DNA from: Caulobacter flavus
Lineage (GTDB): Bacteria; Pseudomonadota; Alphaproteobacteria; Caulobacterales; Caulobacteraceae
Direction of reading: 5' to 3'
NCBI RefSeq assembly: GCF_003722335.1
Contig: NZ_CP026100.1
Span: forward strand, 5,306,001 to 5,370,000
DNA length: 64,000 nucleotides
Shown here: piece after piece, positions 24,835 to 33,882 of the stretch
Numbering within the stretch: the first letter of the stretch is position 1
Layout: each line of letters starts with the position of its first letter
Made by a program: the position numbers and the translations under genes
The notes under the pieces: model-generated
What the model was told of the DNA's origin: nothing
Database searches by the model: none
Seen by the model: the letters and a program-made list of their open reading frames with translations, nothing else

Positions 24835-26052
24835 TCAGGCCCTGCGCGTATTGGGCAGGAACGCCGCCAGCAGGCCCAGGGCCGGCAGCACGGCGCAGAC
24901 CTTGTAGACGGTCTCGACGCCCTTCCAGTCGGCCAGTTCGCCCAGCACCGCCGCGCCCAGGCCGCCCATGCCGAACGAGAAGCCGAAGAACAGGCCCGAG
25001 ATCATGCCGATCCGGCCCGGCGCCAGTTCCTGGGCCAGCACCACGATGGCCGGGAAGGCCGAGGCCAGCAGCAGGCCGATGATCACCACCAGCGGCCCGG
25101 TCCAGAACAGGCTGGCATAGGGCAGCAGCAGCGTGAACGGCAGCACGCCCAGGATCGAGATCCAGATCACCGCCTTGCGGCCGAAGCGATCGCCCACCGG
25201 TCCGCCGGCGATCGTGCCCAGCGCCACCGCCGCCAGGAAGGCGAAGAGGTGCATCTGGGCGTTCTCGACCGACACCGAGAAGCGCTCGATCAGGTAGAAG
25301 GTGAAGTAACTGGTCAGGCTGGCCATGTAGACGTACTTGGAGAAGATCAGCACAAGCAGGATGGCGATGCCCTTGCCGGCCGCGCCCTTGGGCAGGTCCA
25401 GCGCGACCTTGCGGCCGCTCCCGGCCGCCAGGCGCGCCGCGCCGTGATGGCGGGCCCAGACGGCGACGTTCCACAGCACCGCCCCGGCCAGCAGGGCCAG
25501 CAGAGCGAACAGGGCCAGGCTCGACTGGCCCCAGCGCACGACGATCAGCGCCGCCGCCAGCGGTCCCAGCGCCTGGCCGGCGTTGCCCCCGACCTGGAAC
25601 AGCGACTGGGCCAGACCCGGCCGGCCGCCCGCCGCCATCCGCGCCACCCGCGACGATTCCGGGTGGAACACCGACGAGCCGACGCCCAGCAGACAGGCGC
25701 CCAGCAGCACCAGGCCGTAGACGTGCGCGATCGACAGCACCGCCAGGCCGGCCAGCGAGAACAGCGTCCCGCCGGGCAGCACCCACGGGTTGGAGCGGCG
25801 ATCGGCGTACAGCCCCACCAGCGGCTGCAGGATCGAGGCGGTGATCTGGTAGGCCAGGGTGACCAGGCCGATCTCGCCGAAGCTCAGGTTCAGGTCGGTC
25901 TTCAGGTTCGGATAGATGGCCGGCAGCAGCGACTGCATCATGTCGTTGAGCAGGTGGCAGCCGCTGATCGCGAGGATGACGCCGAACACCGTGGTCTGCG
26001 CCTGGTCGTGGGGCGGCTCGGCGGCGGGGGATCGGATCGCGGTGTCGGTCAT
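24835..26052 (-). CDS. MFS transporter of the fosmidomycin-resistance (Fsr) type
   Basis: 405 residues from ATG 26052, giving about 12 hydrophobic helices. The N-terminal region FGVILAISGCHLLNDMMQSL and GVGSSVFHPESSRVARMAAG (the Fsr-type FHPE motif) are diagnostic; the GDRFGRKAVI loop is the MFS signature A-like motif between helices. Relatives export fosmidomycin or related antimicrobials by proton antiport, though native substrates are unknown. It is divergent from an AraC-family regulator, an arrangement in which the regulator commonly controls the pump. Confidence 0.9.
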   Translation of the reverse strand: MTDTAIRSPAAEPPHDQAQTTVFGVILAISGCHLLNDMMQSLLPAIYPNLKTDLNLSFGEIGLVTLAYQITASILQPLVGLYADRRSNPWVLPGGTLFSLAGLAVLSIAHVYGLVLLGACLLGVGSSVFHPESSRVARMAAGGRPGLAQSLFQVGGNAGQALGPLAAALIVVRWGQSSLALFALLALLAGAVLWNVAVWARHHGAARLAAGSGRKVALDLPKGAAGKGIAILLVLIFSKYVYMASLTSYFTFYLIERFSVSVENAQMHLFAFLAAVALGTIAGGPVGDRFGRKAVIWISILGVLPFTLLLPYASLFWTGPLVVIIGLLLASAFPAIVVLAQELAPGRIGMISGLFFGFSFGMGGLGAAVLGELADWKGVETVYKVCAVLPALGLLAAFLPNTRRA

Positions 26053-26091
26053 CGGGCTCTTCCAGTGAAGGTGAGACCGCGATAGGACCTG

Positions 26092-26124
26092 GAAAGTCGT
26101 CCCGCATTCCGCATCGGGACTTTC
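26092..26124. promoter_or_regulatory. Candidate operator between MFS and AraC genes
   Basis: Two nested inverted repeats: GAAAGTC (26092-26098) with GACTTTC (26118-26124), and GTCCCG (26099-26104) with CGGGAC (26115-26120). It lies midway between the two divergent start codons (26052 and 26144). Confidence 0.45.
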
Positions 26125-26143
26125 ACTTTCGCGAGTGGGACAG

Positions 26144-26938
26144 ATGGCCAAGCCCTGGACGCATCCCGCCGACTACGACGCCGCGCCCCGTCCGGTGGTG
26201 GCCACCGGCAACGAGTATCCGCCCTCGTTCGAGCTGGACTGGCACCAGCACGGGCGCGGTCAGCTGCTCTACGCCGCCGCCGGCGTGGCCGTGGTCAGCA
26301 CCCCGCACGGGGCCTGGATCGCCCCGCCGGAACGCGCGGTGTGGACGCCGGCGGGCGTGCCGCATTCGGTGCGCATGGTCGGCGCGGTCAGCACCCGCAG
26401 CGTTCTGCTCGACGCGCGCGCCTCGGCGGCGCTGGGCGACACGGGCCGGGTGATCGGCGTCTCGCCGCTGGTGCGCCATCTGCTGATCGCCGCCTGCGAC
26501 ATCCCCGTCGACTACGACGAGGCCGGCCGCGACGGCCTGGTCATGAACCTGCTGCTGGCCGAACTGACCCGCGCGCCGGTGATCCCGCTGGCCGTGCCTT
26601 TCCCCGCCGCTCCGGCCCTGGCCCGCCGCTGCCACGCCTTTCTCGAGCGCCCCACGCCGCACGAGACCATCGACGACTGGTGCGGCGAACTGGGCCTGGG
26701 ACGCCGGGCCTTCACCCGCGCCTTCCGCCGCGAGACCGGCATGAGCTTCGGCGCCTGGCGGCAGCAGGCCTGCCTGCTGGCCGCCCTGCCCCGCCTGGCG
26801 GCCGGCGAGCCGGTGACCACCATCGCCCTGGATCTCGGCTACGACAGCCCGGCCGCCTTCTCCACGATGTTCAGGCGACTGCTGGGCATTCCGCCGAACC
26901 GCTACAAGCCCGGAGGGGCCGGCGCAGGTTTCGATTGA
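26144..26938 (+). CDS. AraC-family transcriptional regulator
   Basis: 264 residues from ATG 26144 (an in-frame GTG at 26135 is an alternative). N-terminal cupin-like sensor domain (DWHQHGRGQLLYAAAGVAVV, then WIAPPERAVWTPAGVPHSVR) as in the NimR/YeaM group; C-terminal two helix-turn-helix units (TIDDWCGELGLGRRAFTRAF; TTIALDLGYDSPAAFSTMFR) ending RLLGIPPNRYK. NimR-type proteins repress or activate a divergent MFS exporter gene, which is the arrangement here. The effector is not known. Confidence 0.93.
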   Translation: MAKPWTHPADYDAAPRPVVATGNEYPPSFELDWHQHGRGQLLYAAAGVAVVSTPHGAWIAPPERAVWTPAGVPHSVRMVGAVSTRSVLLDARASAALGDTGRVIGVSPLVRHLLIAACDIPVDYDEAGRDGLVMNLLLAELTRAPVIPLAVPFPAAPALARRCHAFLERPTPHETIDDWCGELGLGRRAFTRAFRRETGMSFGAWRQQACLLAALPRLAAGEPVTTIALDLGYDSPAAFSTMFRRLLGIPPNRYKPGGAGAGFD

Positions 26939-26993
26939 CCCGCGCCCGCTCCTGCCACAGCCATGGCCCGCGCCAGACAGGGACCATCGATCC

Positions 26994-28208
26994 GTGAGCC
27001 AAGCCCTGAAGAACCTGACCGTCGAGGACGCCCGCGCCCGGATGCTGGACGGCGCCGCGCGCCTGGGCGTGGAGGCCGTCGCCCTGTCCGAGGCCGTCGG
27101 CCGGGTGCTGGCGCGGGACGTCGTCGCCGATCGCCATCAGCCGCCCTTCGACGCCTCGGCCATGGACGGCTGGGCCGTCCGCCGGGCCGACTACGGCGTG
27201 GTCGCAGCCTTCGCGATCGCCGGCGAAAGCGCCGCCGGCCGCGCCTATCCGGCGACGCTGGAACCAGGCCAGGCGGTGCGGATCTTCACCGGCGCGCCCG
27301 TGCCCCCGGGCGCCGACCTCGTGATCATCCAGGAAGAAGCCGTGCGCGACGGCGACCGGGTGTCCTTCGCGGCCGGCGACAATCCCAAGTCCAACATCCG
27401 CCCGGCCGGCGGCGACTTCCGCTCGGGCGACCGGCTGCTGGGGGCCGGGGCGCGCATCGATCCCTGGCGCCTGTCGCTGGCCGCCGCCGCCGGACGCGCC
27501 GACCTGCCCGTCGCCCGTCGACCCAAGGTGGCGATCCTGGCCACGGGCGACGAACTGGTCGCGCCCGGCGGCGCGCCCGAGGCCGACCAGATCTTCGAGT
27601 CCGGCTCGTTCAGCCTGGCCGCGCTGATCGAGGCCTGGGGCGGACAGCCGATCAAGCTGGCCCCCGCCGCGGACTCCGTCGACGCCATCGCCCTGGCGGT
27701 GGCCGACGCGGAGGTCGACCTGGTGGTGACCATCGGCGGCGCCTCGGTCGGCGACTACGACCTGGTCAAGCCGGCCATGGCGCGGCTTGGCCTTGTCCTG
27801 CGCGTCCAGACCATCGCGGTGCGTCCGGGCAAGCCCACCTGGTTCGGCTTGCTGGAAGACGGCCGCCGGGTGCTGGGCCTGCCGGGCAATCCGGCCTCGG
27901 CCCTGGTCTGCGCCGAACTGTTCCTGCGTCCGCTGCTGGCGGCCCTGTCCGGCGCCGATCCGGCCCTGCCCTTCGGCGTCGCCCGCCTGGCCGCCCCCCT
28001 GCCCGGCAATGGCCCGCGCGAGCACTGGATGCGCGCCGCGCGCGCCGTCGACGCCGAAGGCCGGGTGACGGTCACGCCCTTCCCGGACCAGGATTCGTCG
28101 CTGGTCGGCGTGTTCGCCCGCGCCGACGCCCTGGTCATGCGCCCGGCCGGCGCCCCGCCCGCACACGCCGGCGACCTGGTCGTGACCCTGCCGCTGGCCC
28201 GCGCCTGA
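26994..28208 (+). CDS. moeA: Molybdopterin molybdenumtransferase MoeA
   Basis: 404 residues, starting at GTG 26994. MoeA inserts molybdate into adenylylated molybdopterin. Seen here are the N-terminal PPFDASAMDGWAVR motif, the RIFTGAPVPPGADLVIIQEE segment, the MoCF-binding domain start ILATGDELVAPGG, the substrate motif TIGGASVGDYDLVKPA and the FGLLEDGRRVLGLPGNPASA loop. Length and motifs are complete. No other molybdenum cofactor genes are visible in the window; the gene stands 55 bp after the AraC regulator on the same strand. Confidence 0.97.
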   Translation: MSQALKNLTVEDARARMLDGAARLGVEAVALSEAVGRVLARDVVADRHQPPFDASAMDGWAVRRADYGVVAAFAIAGESAAGRAYPATLEPGQAVRIFTGAPVPPGADLVIIQEEAVRDGDRVSFAAGDNPKSNIRPAGGDFRSGDRLLGAGARIDPWRLSLAAAAGRADLPVARRPKVAILATGDELVAPGGAPEADQIFESGSFSLAALIEAWGGQPIKLAPAADSVDAIALAVADAEVDLVVTIGGASVGDYDLVKPAMARLGLVLRVQTIAVRPGKPTWFGLLEDGRRVLGLPGNPASALVCAELFLRPLLAALSGADPALPFGVARLAAPLPGNGPREHWMRAARAVDAEGRVTVTPFPDQDSSLVGVFARADALVMRPAGAPPAHAGDLVVTLPLARA

Positions 28209-28263
28209 ATCGGCGACGGCGCGCGAGCGGCATGCTAAGCCGCGAAAGTTGAACGGAGTTCGA

Positions 28264-30141
28264 GTGTCCATGGGCCGCGCCGGCAAGATCGCAGCGCACG
28301 TGTTTCTGGCCTTCCTGGCCCTGCTGATCGGACAGGTGCTGGCCGCCGGCCTCGACACCGACCGGCCCGGCCTGCTGGCCCATGCCGGCCTCTACGCCCT
28401 GTCGGCCTTCGTGGTGGAGCTGCTGTTCCGGCTGGAGCGCGCGCCCTGGCGGTTCGTCGCCGCCGCCGACCACCTGCGCATCGCCCGTTCGGCCGCCCTG
28501 ACGGCCCTGACCTTCTCGCTGCTGGCCCGCCTGTTCCTGCCCGACCTCGATGGCGGCCTGCGCACCATCCTGGCGGCCTTCGTCGTGCAGATCGGCCTGC
28601 TGGCCGCCCTGCGCGTGGGTCGCCGCGCCCTGCACGAGGGCGTGCTGGCCGAGGCCCTGCTGCGCCTGCGGCCCGCCCCAGCCCATCCGGCCCTGCCGCG
28701 CCTGCTGATCATCGGCACGGCCGCCGAAGCCGAGACTTTCCTGCGCGCCCCGGGCCTGACCGAGCGCTACGCCGTGGTCGGCCTGCTGACCCCCGAGGCC
28801 CGCGAGACCGGCGACGAGATTCGCGGCGTCTGCGTGCTGGGCGCCATCGACCGCTTCGACGCCGTCATGCGGCAGTTGAGCGACGGCGGCCTGTCGCCGG
28901 CCGCGGTGCTGTTCCTGGCCGAGGCCCCCTTGAGCGCCTTCGGGGCCGAGCGCCTGGGCCGGCTGAAGAGCGAGGGCGTGCGCCTGCTGCGCCGCCCCGG
29001 CGTGGTCGAGATGGGCGAAGGCCCCACCGCCGCCGCCCTGCGCGAGATCAGCCTCGAGGAACTGCTGAGCCGCGCCCCGGTGCGCCTCGACCCGGCGCCC
29101 GTCCGCGCCCTGGTCAGCGGCCGGCGCGTGCTGGTCACCGGCGCGGGCGGCAGCATCGGCTCGGAGCTGTGCCGCCAGATCGCCGCCAGCGGCGCGGCCC
29201 ACCTGACCCTGGTCGACGCCTCGGAAGCCAACCTCTTCCTGATCGACCGCGAGATCGCCGAAGCCTGGCCGCAGCTGCCGCGCCGCGAGGCCCTGTGCGA
29301 CGTGCGCGACGCCGACCACGTCACCCGCCTGCTGGCCGCCGAACAGCCCGACATCGTCTTCCACGCCGCTGCCCTAAAGCACGTGCCGATGGTCGAGAAC
29401 CACCCCTGCGAGGGCGTGCGCACCAACGTGCTGGGCACCCGCAACGTCGCCAGCGCCGCCAAGGCGGCCGGCGCCGCGCACTTCGCCCTGATCTCGACCG
29501 ACAAGGCCGTGGCCCCCTCCAGCGTCATGGGCGCGACCAAGCGCGTGGCAGAGGCGATCGCCCGCCAGTTCGGCGGCGGCGGCCAGATGCGGGTCGGCGT
29601 CGTGCGTTTCGGCAACGTGCTGGGCTCGGCCGGCTCGGTGGTGCCGGTGTTCCGCCACCAGATCGCCCGCGGCGGCCCGGTCACCCTGACCGACGCCAAT
29701 GTCGAGCGCTACTTCATGACCATCCCCGAGGCGGTGTCGCTGGTGCTGCGGGCCGTGGCCCAGTCGGCGGCCGACGCCGCCCCTCCGGCCGGCGTGCTGA
29801 CCCTGGAGATGGGCGAGCCGGTGAAGATCATCGACCTGGCCCGCCGGATGATCGAGCTGCAGGGCCTCACGCCCGGCAAGGACATCGAGATCCGCATCAC
29901 CGGCCTGCGTCCCGGCGAGAAGCTCACCGAGGCATTGGTCGACGTCAACGAGACCGCCGCGCCCAAGTCGGCGGGCGTGGTCGAGGCCACCCCGGTCGCG
30001 CCGCCGCCGCGCATCGACGAGGCCACCCTGGCCGGTCTCGAGGCCGCCGCCATCGCAGGTGACGAGTTCGGCGTGCGGGCCCAGCTGTTCGCCCTGGTCG
30101 AGCGCCTGCGGTCGACGACGGCGGAGACGGCGCAGGCGTAA
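28264..30141 (+). CDS. FlaA1/CapD-type membrane-bound nucleotide-sugar 4,6-dehydratase
   Basis: About 625 residues; GTG 28264 has GGAG 5 bp upstream, while ATG 28270 is a near alternative. Residues 1-130 contain four hydrophobic helices, then a CoA-binding-like domain, then an SDR domain with RRVLVTGAGGSIGSELCRQI. The catalytic region STDKAVAPSSVMGATKRVAE has Met where most SDRs have Tyr, as in PglF/WbpM/FlaA1-type UDP-GlcNAc 4,6-dehydratases. These make the 4-keto-6-deoxy sugars that precede pseudaminic and legionaminic acids or bacillosamine. It may feed the nonulosonate genes at 52-57 kb, but that is inference. No co-transcribed gene is present. Confidence 0.9.
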   Translation: MSMGRAGKIAAHVFLAFLALLIGQVLAAGLDTDRPGLLAHAGLYALSAFVVELLFRLERAPWRFVAAADHLRIARSAALTALTFSLLARLFLPDLDGGLRTILAAFVVQIGLLAALRVGRRALHEGVLAEALLRLRPAPAHPALPRLLIIGTAAEAETFLRAPGLTERYAVVGLLTPEARETGDEIRGVCVLGAIDRFDAVMRQLSDGGLSPAAVLFLAEAPLSAFGAERLGRLKSEGVRLLRRPGVVEMGEGPTAAALREISLEELLSRAPVRLDPAPVRALVSGRRVLVTGAGGSIGSELCRQIAASGAAHLTLVDASEANLFLIDREIAEAWPQLPRREALCDVRDADHVTRLLAAEQPDIVFHAAALKHVPMVENHPCEGVRTNVLGTRNVASAAKAAGAAHFALISTDKAVAPSSVMGATKRVAEAIARQFGGGGQMRVGVVRFGNVLGSAGSVVPVFRHQIARGGPVTLTDANVERYFMTIPEAVSLVLRAVAQSAADAAPPAGVLTLEMGEPVKIIDLARRMIELQGLTPGKDIEIRITGLRPGEKLTEALVDVNETAAPKSAGVVEATPVAPPPRIDEATLAGLEAAAIAGDEFGVRAQLFALVERLRSTTAETAQA

Positions 30142-30142
30142 G

Positions 30143-30275
30143 AACCTCCCCCCTCTGGGGGAGGCGGCCGAAGGCCGGTGGGGGGCCGTTTTCCGCTTCC
30201 GAGGGCTCGGCCGTTTCCCGAACCGCTCCTCCCTCCGATCGCTACGCGATCGCCTCCCCCACAGGGGGAGGTTCC
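30143..30275. repeat. Palindromic intergenic element (copy 2)
   Basis: About 133 bp: CCTCCCCCCTCTGGGGGAGG with GGCCGAAGGCC at the left end, and GATCGCTACGCGATC followed by CCTCCCCCACAGGGGGAGG at the right end. The interior CCGTTTTCCGCTTCCGAG resembles copies 5 and 6. It fills nearly all the space between the CapD-like gene and dnaE2. Confidence 0.85.
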
Positions 30276-30283
30276 TATTGCCC

Positions 30284-33200
30284 TCAATGAAAGTCCCGGC
30301 TGCGCAGCAGGCGGCCGGACACCTTCTGGCGCACCCTTGGGGCCGGCGCGCCCGGCTCGTCGCGCAGGGTCGACAGCTGCGCCGACAGGTCGGTGAAGCC
30401 CTCGGCGACGATGTGGATCACGCCCTCGGCGGCCTGCACCCGGCCGTGCACCACCAGGAACGAGGCGGTCATCACCACGTTGCGATCAGCCTCGAAACGG
30501 TCCTTCCAGACCACGGCGTTGGCCACGCCTGTCTCGTCCTCGAGGGTGACGAACACCACGCCCTTGGCCGTGCCCGGCCGCTGGCGGATCAGCACCAGCC
30601 CGCCGACCGACACCTTCTGGCCGTTGCGGAATTTCGGCAGCTGGTCGGCGGCGACCGCGCCCATCTCCGCCAGCATCGGCCGGTAGAAGCCGCACGGGTG
30701 GGCCTTCAGGGACAGGCTGGTGGTGCGATAGTCCTCGGCCACCTCCTGCGGCGCGGCCATGGCCGGCAGGGCCACCTTGTCTTCGAACAGCGGCAGGCCG
30801 GCCAGCAGCGGGGCCTGGGCCGGCGCCTTGTGCTCGCCCTTCAGGCCCTTGACCGCCCACAGCGCGTCGCGGCGCGACAGGCCCGTCGAGGCGAAGGCGT
30901 CGGCCTCGGCTAGCAGTTCCAGCGCCCGCTGCGGCACGCCGCCCTGGGCGAACTCGGCCGGCGTGCGGGCGCCCTCGTCGCGGGCCTTCATCAGGGCTTT
31001 GACGTCGGCTTCCTTCAGCCCCTTGATCTGGCGCAGCCCCAGGCGGACCGCATGCCAGCGGGGACGGGTCTTCTCGCAGGAGACCTTGCGGGGATCTCGT
31101 CGCTCCGCACCCGCTGGCGCGGGAGAGGAGCGGCTCTCCAAAGTACAGTCCCAATCGCTGGCCATCACGTCGGGCGGCCGCACCTCGACCCCGTGCTCGC
31201 GGGCGTCGCGGACCAGCTGCGACGGCTGGTAGAAGCCCATCGGCTGGGAATTGATCAGGGCCGCGCAGAACACGTCCGGCCAGGCCCATTTGATCCAGGC
31301 CGAGACGTAGACGAGCTTGGCGAAGCTGGCCGCGTGGCTTTCCGGAAAGCCATAGTGGCCAAAGCCCTCGATCTGCTTGAAGCAGCGCTCGGCGAAGTCG
31401 CGCTGATAGCCGCGCGCCACCATGCCCTCGACGAACTTCACCCGGTACTCGGCCGGCGTGCCCAGGTTGCGGAAGGTGGCCATGGCCTTGCGCAGGCCGT
31501 CGGCCTCGTCGGGCGTGAACTTGGCCGCCTCGATGGCCAGGCTCATGGCCTGCTCCTGGAACAGCGGCACGCCGTAGGTGTTGCCGAGGATCTCCTTCAG
31601 CTCGTCCTTGGGCCCGTGCTCGGGCGACGGATGCGGCCAGTCGACCGGCTCGATCCCGTTCCGGCGTTTCAGGTAGGGATGCACCATGTCGCCCTGGATC
31701 GGCCCCGGCCGCACGATCGCCACCTCGATGACCAGGTCGTAGAACCGGCGCGGCCGCAGGCGCGGCAGCATCGACATCTGCGCCCGGCTCTCCACCTGGA
31801 AGACCCCGATGCTGTCGGCCACGCACAGCATGTCGTAGACGCCCGCCACCTCGGCCGGCACGTCGGCCAGGTCGACGATGGTCTCGCCGTGATCGGCGCG
31901 CAGCATGCCGAAGGCCCGCTGGATCGCCGTCAGCATGCCCAGGGCCAGCACGTCGACCTTCATCAGGCCCAGGCTGTCGATGTCGTCCTTGTCCCATTCG
32001 ATGAAGGTGCGGTCCTTCATCGCCGCGTTGCCGATCGGCACGGTCTCGTCCAGGCGGCGCTTGGTCAGCACGAAGCCGCCCACGTGCTGCGACAGGTGGC
32101 GGGGAAAGCCCATCAGTTCGGTGGCCAGGGCCACGGCGCGGGCGATCTCGGGCGCCTTGGGGTCGAGGCCCGCGTTCTTCAGGTGCTCCTCGGGCAGGCC
32201 GTCGCCCCAGCTGCCCCAGACCGTGCCGGCCAGCAGGCTGGTGACGTCCTCGGTCAGCCCCAGGGCCTTGCCGACGTCGCGGATGGCGCTGCGCGGGCGA
32301 TAGTGGATCACGGTGCCGCAGATCGCCGCGTATTCCCGGCCGTAGCGCTCGTAGACGTACTGCATCACCTCCTCGCGGTGCTCATGCTCGAAATCGACGT
32401 CGATGTCGGGCGGCTCGCCGCGGTTCTCGGAAATGAAGCGGGTGAACAGCAGCCGGTGCCTGGTGGGATCGATGGCGGTGACGCCCAGGCAGTAGCAGAC
32501 CGAGGAATTGGCCGCCGAGCCGCGCCCCTGGCACAGGATGCCCTGTCCCCGCGCCCAGCCGACGATGTCGTGCACGGTGATGAAGTAGTTGGGGTAGTCC
32601 ATCTTGGCGATCAGCCGCAGCTCTTCCTTCAGCTGCGCCGCCACCTTGTCGGGCACGCCGTCGGGATAGCGCCAGGCCGCGCCCTGCCAGGTCAGGTCGG
32701 TCAGGTGCTCCATCGAGGTCTTGCCGGGCGGCACCGGCTCGTCGGGATAGTCCTCGTGCAGGTCGCCGAGGTCGAAGCCGATGCGCGCGACGATCTCGAC
32801 GGTGCGGGCGATGGCCCTGGGCCAGCGCTCGAACAGGCGCGCCATCTCGGCCGGGGCCTTGATGTGGCGCTCGGCGTTGGCCTCCAGCCGGAAGCCGGCC
32901 TCCTGGATCGTGCAGTGCTCGCGCACGCAGGTGATGACGTCCTGCAGGGGCCGCCGCTCGGGGCCGTGATAGAGCACGTCGTTGGTGGCGACCATCGGGG
33001 CGCCGGCCGCCTCGCCCAGGGCGTCCAGCCGCGCCAGCCGCTTGAGGTCCTGGGCGGCGTAGGCGCGGGCCGCGGCCAGCCAGACCCGGCCCTTCAGGGC
33101 GGCGGCGATGCGGAAGAGGTCGGCCTCGAAGGCCGCGTCCAGCTTGTCGGGCGGCACGACCAGCACGAGCTGGCCCTCGGCGTGCGCGGCGAAATCGGCC

Positions 33201-33529
33201 CACGACAGGACGCACTCGCCCTTGCCCGCCCGCCGCTGGCCGATGGTCAGCAAGCGCGTCAGCCGTGCGAAGGCCTCGCGGTCGGCCGGGTAGCACAGCA
33301 GGCTGGGCGTGCCGTCGGCGAAGTCGAGGCGGCAGCCGGCCAGGGCGCGGACCTTGAGCGTCTTGGCGGCCGTCCAGGCGCGCACGACGCCCGCCAGGCT
33401 GTTGCGGTCGACCACCCCCACGGCGGAGAGGCCATAGGCCTCGGCGGTCAGCATCAGCTCCTCGGCGCGGGAAGCGCCGCGCAGGAACGAGAAGTTGGTG
33501 GTGGCCTGGAGTTCGGCATAGGCGGTCAT
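30284..33529 (-). CDS. dnaE2: Error-prone DNA polymerase III alpha subunit DnaE2 (ImuC)
   Basis: 1081 residues from ATG 33529 (AYAELQATTNFSFLRGASR). A PHP domain occupies about residues 1-200. The polymerase palm follows, with GQGRGSAANSSVCYCLG and the catalytic aspartates in PPDIDVDFEH. Then come the thumb and fingers, and a C-terminal OB fold (VGGLVLIRQRPGTAKGVVFV). With ImuA and ImuB it carries out SOS-induced mutagenic translesion synthesis. About residues 797-820 (SRSSPAPAGAERRDPRKVSC and on) are not expected in the family and are encoded by hairpin DNA at 31072-31140. The gap to imuB is 353 bp of repeats instead of the usual close spacing. Confidence 0.97.
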   Translation of the reverse strand: MTAYAELQATTNFSFLRGASRAEELMLTAEAYGLSAVGVVDRNSLAGVVRAWTAAKTLKVRALAGCRLDFADGTPSLLCYPADREAFARLTRLLTIGQRRAGKGECVLSWADFAAHAEGQLVLVVPPDKLDAAFEADLFRIAAALKGRVWLAAARAYAAQDLKRLARLDALGEAAGAPMVATNDVLYHGPERRPLQDVITCVREHCTIQEAGFRLEANAERHIKAPAEMARLFERWPRAIARTVEIVARIGFDLGDLHEDYPDEPVPPGKTSMEHLTDLTWQGAAWRYPDGVPDKVAAQLKEELRLIAKMDYPNYFITVHDIVGWARGQGILCQGRGSAANSSVCYCLGVTAIDPTRHRLLFTRFISENRGEPPDIDVDFEHEHREEVMQYVYERYGREYAAICGTVIHYRPRSAIRDVGKALGLTEDVTSLLAGTVWGSWGDGLPEEHLKNAGLDPKAPEIARAVALATELMGFPRHLSQHVGGFVLTKRRLDETVPIGNAAMKDRTFIEWDKDDIDSLGLMKVDVLALGMLTAIQRAFGMLRADHGETIVDLADVPAEVAGVYDMLCVADSIGVFQVESRAQMSMLPRLRPRRFYDLVIEVAIVRPGPIQGDMVHPYLKRRNGIEPVDWPHPSPEHGPKDELKEILGNTYGVPLFQEQAMSLAIEAAKFTPDEADGLRKAMATFRNLGTPAEYRVKFVEGMVARGYQRDFAERCFKQIEGFGHYGFPESHAASFAKLVYVSAWIKWAWPDVFCAALINSQPMGFYQPSQLVRDAREHGVEVRPPDVMASDWDCTLESRSSPAPAGAERRDPRKVSCEKTRPRWHAVRLGLRQIKGLKEADVKALMKARDEGARTPAEFAQGGVPQRALELLAEADAFASTGLSRRDALWAVKGLKGEHKAPAQAPLLAGLPLFEDKVALPAMAAPQEVAEDYRTTSLSLKAHPCGFYRPMLAEMGAVAADQLPKFRNGQKVSVGGLVLIRQRPGTAKGVVFVTLEDETGVANAVVWKDRFEADRNVVMTASFLVVHGRVQAAEGVIHIVAEGFTDLSAQLSTLRDEPGAPAPRVRQKVSGRLLRSRDFH
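31072..31140. repeat. Hairpin-forming insert within dnaE2
   Basis: On the minus strand CTCCTCTCCCGC, loop GCCA, GCGGGTGCGGAG, then GCGACGAGATCCCCGC. CCCGC/GCGGG is a perfect stem with partial pairing outside it. It adds roughly 20 residues to DnaE2 in frame. The boundaries are estimated from where family-like sequence stops (DWDCTLE) and resumes (RWHAVRLGLRQIKGL). Confidence 0.55.
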
Positions 33530-33545
33530 GGGATGCAGTCCCCCG

Positions 33546-33680
33546 CACCTCCCCGAGAAACGGGGGAGGTGACGCGCTGCGGATACGCAGCGTGACGGAG
33601 GGGGCGACAGCCGGCACGGCGCCCAGCCTCGCCCCCTCCACCAGCTTCGCTGGTCCCCCTCCCCCGCAAGCGGGGGAGGA
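33546..33680. repeat. Palindromic intergenic element (copy 3a)
   Basis: Starts CACCTCCCCGAGAAACGGGG and ends CCCTCCCCCGCAAGCGGGGG, with CTGCGGATACGCAG and CCAGCTTCGCTGG as inner hairpins. Together with copies 3b and a 30-bp remnant (33850-33879) it makes up the 353-bp imuB-dnaE2 gap. Confidence 0.8.
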
Positions 33681-33705
33681 GAAGGAAGGGCCGCCCAGCG
33701 GGCTT

Positions 33706-33832
33706 CTCCCCCCGTGGGTGAGGTGTCCGCGAAGCGGACGGAGGGGGGAGCAGTTGATGAACGCCCGCCGCAGCGGAAGCTGAAAACGCCCCCCCTCCGG
33801 CCCTCTGGGCCACCTCCCCCAAAGGGGGAGGA
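33706..33832. repeat. Palindromic intergenic element (copy 3b) plus remnant
   Basis: Left end CCCCCCGTGGGTGAGGTGTC then CGCGAAGCG; right end GGCCCTCTGGGCCACCTCCC followed by CCAAAGGGGGAGG. The interior GCGGAAGCTGAAAACG matches copy 6. A short remnant (TTCCCCCTCTGGCGAAGCCG, 33850-33879) abuts the imuB stop codon. Confidence 0.8.
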
Positions 33833-33882
33833 TCTTTCGCGCCAAGATGTTCCCCCTCTGGCGAAGCCGACTGAGGGGGCCG

